Position numbers and translations under genes: made by a program. Below the pieces are notes generated by a model that saw nothing but the letters and a program-made list of their open reading frames with translations, ran no database searches and was not told where the DNA came from. From Peribacillus glennii (GTDB lineage: Bacteria > Bacillota > Bacilli > Bacillales > DSM-1321), in assembly GCF_003429105.1 (NCBI RefSeq), contig NZ_QVTD01000012.1, positions 62,001 through 126,000 on the forward strand: a stretch of 64,000 bases of DNA. The letters are read 5' to 3'. This document shows, in pieces, positions 57,143-64,000 of this stretch. Each line of letters begins with the position of its first letter. Within the stretch, counting starts at the first letter, position 1.

Positions 57143-57162
57143 TTATTCAAACGATTGATTAA
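57143..57162. promoter_or_regulatory. 20-bp near-palindrome, copy 3 (TTATTCAAACGATTGATTAA)
   Basis: Overlaps the -35 region of the probable pcrA promoter. Compared with the 41715 copy it differs by one base in the left arm. Confidence 0.55.
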
Positions 57163-57195
57163 CTTTTCATAAGCCAAATAACAAGCTTTTTTTCA

Positions 57196-57215
57196 CTAAT
57201 CAAACGATTGATTAA
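57196..57215. promoter_or_regulatory. 20-bp near-palindrome, copy 4 (CTAATCAAACGATTGATTAA)
   Basis: Between the pcrB stop and copy 3, 53 bases from it. The right arm and centre are identical to the copies at 41715 and 57143. Confidence 0.55.
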
Positions 57216-57245
57216 TTTTTCTATCCAATCTTGATGGCCAAAATT

Positions 57246-57929
57246 CTATTTTACAGGTGAAACGGTTTTCAATGCCATAGCCAAATCATCATATACAACA
57301 TTTCCCACGACGATTACATCAGCAATCTGTGCCATCTCTTTCGCCTGTTCCGCAGTCCTTATTCCGCCGCCGTAAAAGAGGACAGTGCTTGACAAGTAAT
57401 TCCTTGCGGTTTCCACCATACGGGGATTACCGTACATCCCGCTATATTCCATATAAAAAATCGGCAGGCGGAACATCTTTTCGGCCATCATGGCATACGC
57501 CCTTACGTCATCTGTATCTAAAACCGAATTCGCTTTGGTAAGCTTGGCAGCCTTACACTCCGGATTCAAAATGCAATAGCCCTCTACAATGATCTCGTCC
57601 CAATCCATGATTTCACCGTATTCCTTTACGGCCTGGTGATGCAGACCCATTATCCAATCCGGGTCCGTGCTGTTCAGAACCGTTGGGATGAAATACAAAT
57701 CAAAGCCCGGAGTAACCGTTTCTACCGAAGAAACCTCCAGAACACAGGGAACAGAATATCTTCGCACCCGGGCCATCAAATCCAGGACATTTTCCAACGT
57801 GACCCCGTCCGAACCTCCAATGATGATGGCGTCAGTCCCTGATTCGCAAACCGACTCCAGTGCCTCATCCGTTATTTCTTTATTGGGGTCGAGCTTGAAA
57901 GCATGCTTCCACTCGCGAAAATCGTACAT
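57246..57929 (-). CDS. pcrB: Heptaprenylglyceryl phosphate synthase PcrB
   Basis: 227 residues. It transfers a heptaprenyl group to glycerol 1-phosphate, giving an archaea-like ether lipid; a TIM barrel of the GGGPS family. [20 protein letters not shown] and [14 protein letters not shown] form the N-terminal half, and [20 protein letters not shown] and [17 protein letters not shown] with '[13 protein letters not shown]' form the phosphate-binding end. It directly precedes pcrA as in B. subtilis, but the 150-base gap with a -10 and palindromes suggests that pcrA also has its own promoter. Confidence 0.94.
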   Translation of the reverse strand: MYDFREWKHAFKLDPNKEITDEALESVCESGTDAIIIGGSDGVTLENVLDLMARVRRYSVPCVLEVSSVETVTPGFDLYFIPTVLNSTDPDWIMGLHHQAVKEYGEIMDWDEIIVEGYCILNPECKAAKLTKANSVLDTDDVRAYAMMAEKMFRLPIFYMEYSGMYGNPRMVETARNYLSSTVLFYGGGIRTAEQAKEMAQIADVIVVGNVVYDDLAMALKTVSPVK

Positions 57930-58099
57930 GATAATCCTCCATTCACACTTTCCATTACACCATTATATCATTACAGAAACCGAATATAAAAAGAGAACAT
58001 AAAGTAATTCATCCCCGCCTCTAAACATTCGATGGCACATTTTTTTAGGAAAAGAAAAAAGCCGGGATCATCGAATCCACAGCCAAAAATCAACATTGG

Positions 58100-58396
58100 T
58101 TATTCATTTTCTTTAATTCTTTCAAGAGCCATCGTATAAGCATCATTGCCGTAATTCAAGCACCTTTTCACCCGTGAAATCGTGGCCGTGCTTGCTCCGG
58201 TTTCTGTTTCGATTTTGTGGTATGTTTTCCCCTCCTGGAGCATACGGGCCACTTCCAATCGCTGGGCAAGCGACTGAATTTCATTAACTGTGCACAAATC
58301 ATCGAAAAAACGATAGCACTCTTCTATGTCTTTTAAAGACAAGATAGCTTCAAATAACTGATCAAGCTCTTTCCCTCTCAATTTATCAATTTGCAT
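58100..58396 (-). CDS. yerC: YerC, TrpR-like helix-turn-helix protein
   Basis: 98 residues. All-helical TrpR/YerC-YecD family: DLCTVNEIQSLAQRLEVARM, then a helix-turn-helix GKTYHKIETETGASTATISR. AGAGGAG supports the ATG. It lies 17 bases after yerB on the same strand, so the two are co-transcribed. A DNA-binding role is implied; regulon and effector are unknown to me. Confidence 0.92.
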   Translation of the reverse strand: MQIDKLRGKELDQLFEAILSLKDIEECYRFFDDLCTVNEIQSLAQRLEVARMLQEGKTYHKIETETGASTATISRVKRCLNYGNDAYTMALERIKENE

Positions 58397-58413
58397 AGAA
58401 TTTCTCCTCTATT

Positions 58414-59460
58414 TCATTTTGATTCAATTGTTACGGATTGTGATATTCCCGGTTGGCCGGGAACTATATTTACCCACGTTTTGCCAGGGACTAACCCAAT
58501 CTCCACACCGCTTTTCATTGGAATGATACGGCCATTCTTGTTTTGCCATTCCACTTCATTTATTTTTCCCTTTTGAAGCAGGTAGCCTATCCCGCCTGTA
58601 GTTATATCGATGTCGCGCCTTCCGTTGTCGATCATATGGTGCGGAGCTTCGATGATGAATAGATTGTCTAGCAATATCGGGGTTTCACCCCCGTATTCCA
58701 CAGTTTGTTCCCCATTGGAAAAGCGTTTATATTTTCCCAAAGCTTCATCGTATTCGTATTGCACATTAAACATCTCTGAACCATACTTGATTCTGGCGGT
58801 GGACGCCGGGTTCCCCTGCAGGCCCTCAATCCCATCTTTTGTTAAAAACATCATAGGTTCCGGCGGGCTATCGAGATCATAAGATTTTTGTGCGGCACCC
58901 TTTTCAATGTTTTCAAAAGAAATATATGAGTTATGGGGGGCTCTTCGGAACGTTTCCCTTTTAAACAGCGTTCCGTCATAAGCAATCCCATTTAAATTGT
59001 CGACATATCCCTGACTTAGCAGGGTCTTTGCTTCTGGACTGTAACCATGGGCAATATAAAGGGCGCCAAGGCCTTTTGCCAATTCAATATAGTAGTCCCT
59101 TGCACTTCGGACAGGACCTACTTTTTCCGGTTTTTCGCTCTGGAAGACAGCCAAAAACCTAGTGACTTCGGACTCGGTAAGCATTTCATAAACAACATCC
59201 GCTTTGGACAGGCCCGATTGCGGTCGGGCGTTTGGATGATTATTGACCATGACGGCAACCGACCTGCCCTTTGTTTCATTCGTACCGATTCCTGTCAATG
59301 GGTAAGTATCTGAAAACTCTTTCTCCGCTTCCGTTTTTTCTTTCTTGGCAGTTTCCGCCGGTTCACCGGACTTCGGTTTAGGCTTCGTTTCTTCTTTGCC
59401 GCTGCACCCTGCAATCAGCAAACTTGCAGCCAATATATAAGTGATTGCCTTAAACTTCAT
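58414..59460 (-). CDS. yerB: DUF3048 lipoprotein YerB
   Basis: 348 residues from the ATG at 59460, chosen because AGGAAG precedes it and because it begins the lipoprotein signal MKFKAITYILAASLLIAGC. A Lys/Glu/Pro-rich linker follows, then two DUF3048 segments (GRSVAVMVNNHPNARPQSGL; ARDYYIELAKGLGALYIAHG; 'FLTKDGIEGLQGNPASTARI'). The ten-residue upstream extension starts inside a poor site. Function unknown. Between adeC (56 bases) and yerC. Confidence 0.92.
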   Translation of the reverse strand: MKFKAITYILAASLLIAGCSGKEETKPKPKSGEPAETAKKEKTEAEKEFSDTYPLTGIGTNETKGRSVAVMVNNHPNARPQSGLSKADVVYEMLTESEVTRFLAVFQSEKPEKVGPVRSARDYYIELAKGLGALYIAHGYSPEAKTLLSQGYVDNLNGIAYDGTLFKRETFRRAPHNSYISFENIEKGAAQKSYDLDSPPEPMMFLTKDGIEGLQGNPASTARIKYGSEMFNVQYEYDEALGKYKRFSNGEQTVEYGGETPILLDNLFIIEAPHHMIDNGRRDIDITTGGIGYLLQKGKINEVEWQNKNGRIIPMKSGVEIGLVPGKTWVNIVPGQPGISQSVTIESK

Positions 59461-59516
59461 ATCCGCATTCTCTTCCTGGGAAAAAGGCATCCCCTTTTCA
59501 TATTTTCTTTTATATT

Positions 59517-61259
59517 TTAACGCATTATCGTGGGAAAGAGTACAGTTTTATTCATAACATCATACATTCCTTGCGGCGTCACCCGAATATACGGCAAATG
59601 GGTGGATGAAAAGAATAATAAACTGTACACCGGATCTGAAAACGGGTAACCCCTTTCCTGCAGGAGTCCTTTCAACTCCTTTTCTTTCCCGATCAATTTT
59701 CTGACCGGTTCATTTGTCATGACACCTTTCATTGTTAACGGGAGTTCGTATATGACTTTTCCATGCTCAGTCATGACAATCCCGCCGCCTATCTCCTTCA
59801 TTCTTTTGAACGCCGTGATGATGTCTTCCCTGCGCTTGCCAATCAGGATGATATCGCCTGTGCTGGAATAGGAGCTTGCAAAGCCGCACAGTTTATTCGC
59901 AAAGCCCTTGATGATCGTGTTGATCCTCCACTTTCCGGCCGCATCAACCATCATAAAAAAGCACTCATCATGCCCAAACGATAATTCATCGTATGACACA
60001 TCAGAAGTTATGGAATATGGCTTGGTAATGACATCATTGACCATTTCGATTCCAAATGGCATCGAAAATTCGAGGTCTCCGGCCCCAATATCAAAATCAA
60101 GTTTCAGCGGTTCGAAACCATAATCGCCCCACTTAATTTCCGCATATTCCTTGCTTTCCACTCCGTCCCGTTTCACCCATTTCCCTTTGGCCAACACAGA
60201 AACAGGCGTTGGATTTTTCACATCCTCCAGGAAATTGATATTGGCCACCCTGCCTGTCGCAATATTGCCATGGAGGTATTCAAAATTATAATAACGGGCT
60301 ACATTTATCGTTGCCATGTTGTACGCGTCAATGACAGGAATGCCTTTTTCAATAGCCATTCTTATCATATTGTCTGTTAAGCCTTCTTCATAAAATGCAG
60401 GCGGCGAGCCGTCCGTCGTGAAGAGGAATTTATCGAAATGCTGTATGCCCAGCTCCTGAATATCATCCAGCAATTTAGGCAGATCCGGCCGGATTGAAGA
60501 ATGACGGAGCGATACCGTATACCCCTGCATCAAACGGTCCATCACTTCTTTGCCCGTCATTGCTTCATGGTCGGCATCCGCCCCGAACAACATCATTTTT
60601 GCCAATGTTTTTTCCGAAGCACCCGGAAAATGCCCCTCGATTTGCTTTCTCATCCGCTTCGCTTCCTGCATCCAGTGAAGCAGCATATCATCCCCCGCCA
60701 GTAGCCTTGGCCAGCCTGTCAGCTCTCCTCCCTGCAAAACGGCATCATGTTCAAGCCATGACTTTACTTCCCCGTGAGAAAAAATCAATTCCTCATTTTG
60801 AATTTCCGACTGCGAATCAAACCGGCACCACCAATACATTGTCGCTGGAATATTGCGCAGTTCCCCCAATAAAGAAAACGCTTTCTTTTTTTCTAATTGC
60901 AAAAACAGCACCAGGTTATCATTAATCAACGTGGTAGTTCCAAAATTAGACGCATAACGGGAGAGCGTAAGGGGATTATATAATTGGAATGGATGAGAAT
61001 GGGGTTCAATGTAACCTGGGACCAAATACCGGCCCGTACAATCGACAATTTCACAGCCCGCGAGATTTTCCGGAAGCTTTTCTCCGACATAAACGATTCG
61101 GTCATCATAAATCCAAATATTCGCTGTCATCCATTTTCTCAAAACCTGATTTAAATAGACAGCATCCTTTAGCATTATATCCGGCGGCCTTTTGCCGTCC
61201 AAAACATCTATATGCTCACGCAGATGCTTGTTTTTCCATCTGTACCGTTGTTCCAGCAT
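59517..61259 (-). CDS. adeC: Adenine deaminase-family amidohydrolase (YerA)
   Basis: 580 residues from the ATG at 61259, seven bases after GGAGGA; the other ATG six bases upstream touches that site. Metal-dependent amidohydrolase: the HxH motif is in YIEPHSHPFQLY, with later histidines (LRHSS; the DGSPP segment with the final Asp) and a C-terminal adenine-deaminase domain (GFASSYSSTGDIILIGKRRE, GGGIVMTEHGKVIYELPL). Adenine deaminases turn adenine into hypoxanthine for purine salvage. B. subtilis YerA is a paralogue of AdeC of uncertain activity, so the substrate is not certain. Located downstream of purH-purD, as in B. subtilis. Confidence 0.85.
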   Translation of the reverse strand: MLEQRYRWKNKHLREHIDVLDGKRPPDIMLKDAVYLNQVLRKWMTANIWIYDDRIVYVGEKLPENLAGCEIVDCTGRYLVPGYIEPHSHPFQLYNPLTLSRYASNFGTTTLINDNLVLFLQLEKKKAFSLLGELRNIPATMYWWCRFDSQSEIQNEELIFSHGEVKSWLEHDAVLQGGELTGWPRLLAGDDMLLHWMQEAKRMRKQIEGHFPGASEKTLAKMMLFGADADHEAMTGKEVMDRLMQGYTVSLRHSSIRPDLPKLLDDIQELGIQHFDKFLFTTDGSPPAFYEEGLTDNMIRMAIEKGIPVIDAYNMATINVARYYNFEYLHGNIATGRVANINFLEDVKNPTPVSVLAKGKWVKRDGVESKEYAEIKWGDYGFEPLKLDFDIGAGDLEFSMPFGIEMVNDVITKPYSITSDVSYDELSFGHDECFFMMVDAAGKWRINTIIKGFANKLCGFASSYSSTGDIILIGKRREDIITAFKRMKEIGGGIVMTEHGKVIYELPLTMKGVMTNEPVRKLIGKEKELKGLLQERGYPFSDPVYSLLFFSSTHLPYIRVTPQGMYDVMNKTVLFPTIMR

Positions 61260-61525
61260 GAACATTCCTCCACATTTCAAACAAGTATACCTTTTATCCA
61301 AACACGAACCGGCTTTTTGGCCGTAAATTTGGTTATTGCAGCAAAATCCGGTAATTGAGCGATAATACCACTAACTAAGCGGAAATTTAAAAAGTAAGCG
61401 CTTTATTTAACCAAATAAATGGTAAATACATGCATTGATTTTTCCTCTATATTAACATATTTCAAGACTTTAACACAGTAAAGTTGTAAATTTTCTGTGA
61501 AATCTTAATTTAGGAGGCTATTTTT

Positions 61526-61882
61526 ATGAAAGGACAGCAAAACATTGGAGTAATCAATGCCCTCATAAGGATGACTTTCGGTTTTACCATAGTCGCATGG
61601 GCAACGGCGAAACTTGTGAAAAAGCCATGGAGAGATTCCTACATACTATTGGCAATGATTGGAGCAATGAAGATTGGCGAGGGGATCCTCCGGTATTGCC
61701 CATTGACAGCTGTTTATCAAAAAAGCCAGCAACAGAGCGGTGATCAAGGGAGCGGCAACAACGAAAGCAGAAATGATAACGAAAACAGCAACGAAAACGA
61801 AAATGAAAACAAAAACAAAAGCCAACAAAGCAGCCAAATACCCAATCACCGTGAAGAACGCAGGGCACGCCAGCAGTATTAA
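61526..61882 (+). CDS. DUF2892 membrane protein with Asn/Glu-rich tail
   Basis: 118 residues. Residues 1-65 match DUF2892 (NIGVINALIRMTFGFTIVAW with a first membrane helix, then LLAMIGAMKIGEGIL with a second, and RYCPLTAVY). Residues about 68-118 are hydrophilic low complexity (Asn, Glu, Lys, Ser, Gln; NENENENKNK), unusual for the family, which normally ends after the CPL motif. AGGAGG supports the start. Alone on the plus strand between adeC and purD. Confidence 0.8.
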   Translation: MKGQQNIGVINALIRMTFGFTIVAWATAKLVKKPWRDSYILLAMIGAMKIGEGILRYCPLTAVYQKSQQQSGDQGSGNNESRNDNENSNENENENKNKSQQSSQIPNHREERRARQQY

Positions 61883-62000
61883 CACATAGTAATAATTGAA
61901 GATAAAATATCAAATTCAACAAATCTTCAACAATTGGAAACGAATCACATTCTGCCCAAAGGTATCAATAATTTTCCGTTCAATAACTTTAAAATTGGAT

Positions 62001-62035
62001 TAAAAAACGCTTGGATCATAAAGTCCAAGCGTTTC
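62001..62035 (-). terminator. Terminator of the pur operon (after purD)
   Basis: On the minus strand AAACGCTTGGA pairs perfectly with TCCAAGCGTTT around seven bases, then TTTAATCC, about 90 bases past the purD stop. Confidence 0.9.
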
Positions 62036-62126
62036 TATGTCAGATTGGAACTGCAGATCCCAATGATTCCCCAGTTGGAGACCTCTTTTTATCCAATCTG
62101 CAATTTGTTTTACCACGGGCCCACTT

Positions 62127-63446
<1,320 letters not shown>

Positions 63447-63487
63447 TTATTTACCCGTTTTCCCGACAATTCAGTCTTTGCAAAATA

Positions 63488-64000
63488 TTAATGTTTAAAG
63501 TGCCGGACGCCGGTAAATACCATGGCTATGCCATATTCATCCGCTTTCTTGATCGAGTCCTCATCACGGACAGAGCCGCCTGGTTGAATAATTGCAGTAA
63601 TGCCTGCTTTTGCTGCTGCTTCAACTGTATCATCCATCGGGAAGAAAGCATCAGAAGCGAGGGCGCTTCCCTTGGCCCGCTCACCCGCCTGTTCAAGGGC
63701 AATCTTTGCAGCGCCCACACGGTTCATCTGGCCTGCTCCGACACCAAGTGTCATCTTGTTATCAGACACTACAATGGCATTGGACTTTACATGTTTCACG
63801 ACCTTCCAGCCCAACTTTAAGGCTTCCCACTCCTTTTCTGTCGGCTCACGCTTTGTTGGGACTGTGATGGCAGCCTGTTCAAATCCGTATGTGTCCATAT
63901 CCTGGACAAGCAATCCGCCTTCAATGGAGGTTAGTTTACGCTCAGTCTTTTGGTTGCCGCTGAAATCGATAACCAGCAAACGGATGTTTTTCTTGGCCGA
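63488..64000 (-). CDS. purH: Bifunctional AICAR transformylase / IMP cyclohydrolase, C-terminal part
   Basis: Only the last 170 residues are inside the window; the frame stays open to the edge ([19 protein letters not shown]). PurH does the final two steps of IMP synthesis. The visible part is the end of the AICAR transformylase domain: [54 protein letters not shown] and [20 protein letters not shown] with the final FTGVRHFKH. Followed by purD. Confidence 0.95.
   Translation of the reverse strand, partial: SAKKNIRLLVIDFSGNQKTERKLTSIEGGLLVQDMDTYGFEQAAITVPTKREPTEKEWEALKLGWKVVKHVKSNAIVVSDNKMTLGVGAGQMNRVGAAKIALEQAGERAKGSALASDAFFPMDDTVEAAAKAGITAIIQPGGSVRDEDSIKKADEYGIAMVFTGVRHFKH

Noticed and set aside
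58020..58099. Possible terminator after yerC
   Set aside because: Only a weak, A-rich stem can be drawn near 58045-58080; not strong enough to list.

Overview
The window reads as a chromosomal segment of a low-GC, endospore-forming Bacillaceae (Bacillus / Mesobacillus / Neobacillus type). The right end carries a block in the order known from Bacillus subtilis: purH-purD, adeC (yerA), yerB, yerC, pcrB, pcrA, ligA, camS (yerH), gatCAB, dgkB, rlmCD. Nearly all of these lie on the minus strand, with strong Gram-positive ribosome binding sites, several GTG/TTG starts and T-rich intrinsic terminators.

Layout. 1-6 kb is accessory: a DnaB-type primosome fragment, a Gly/Tyr/His repeat protein, an SDR, a thermolysin-family protease and a probably frameshifted secreted protein. 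6.1-27 kb is a deoxy-sugar island, almost entirely on the minus strand. It holds DeoR and LacI regulators, a ribulokinase, FucI, a RhaB-type kinase, FucA, a Gfo/Idh/MocA oxidoreductase, an SDR, an RbsABC-type importer, FucU, an FGGY kinase, an FSA-type aldolase and a fused aldolase/dehydrogenase (RhaEW type). A wrecked GH95 alpha-L-fucosidase gene lies at its edge. The simplest reading is: import of L-fucose, mutarotation (FucU), isomerisation (FucI), phosphorylation, cleavage to DHAP plus L-lactaldehyde (FucA), and oxidation of lactaldehyde. The ribulokinase, the FSA/kinase pair and the Gfo/SDR pair suggest further sugars or side routes.

27-34.6 kb is gene-poor. It contains a DUF45 metallopeptidase, a DUF1456 protein, a YjcZ-type small protein, a ruined tyrosine integrase, a Dus enzyme and an HD-GYP operon. 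It also holds four decayed copies of the 3' end of an rlmCD-like gene, some with the terminator, besides the intact rlmCD at its right edge. I read these as scars of elements that repeatedly integrated at the rlmCD 3' end; one scar abuts the integrase relic.

Regulation is unusually legible. Two c-di-GMP-I (GEMM-I) riboswitches are visible. One precedes a secreted coiled-coil protein plus an HD-GYP protein. The other, followed by an intrinsic terminator, precedes a soluble chemoreceptor (YfmS-like) plus an aldehyde dehydrogenase (YfmT-like). A perfect 18-bp LacI/CcpA-type palindrome and repeated TGTTTGTT boxes mark the sugar promoters. A 20-bp near-palindrome occurs twice upstream of pcrA and twice near 41.7 kb. 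A terminator hairpin sits inside the probable gatCAB leader.

36-46 kb mixes dgkB, a two-permease sugar ABC transporter without its ATPase, a GNAT enzyme, a DUF2306 membrane protein and the chemoreceptor operon. 46-64 kb is housekeeping: gatCAB, P5C dehydrogenase, camS, ligA, pcrA, pcrB, yerC, yerB, adeC, purD and the 3' part of purH, which runs off the window.
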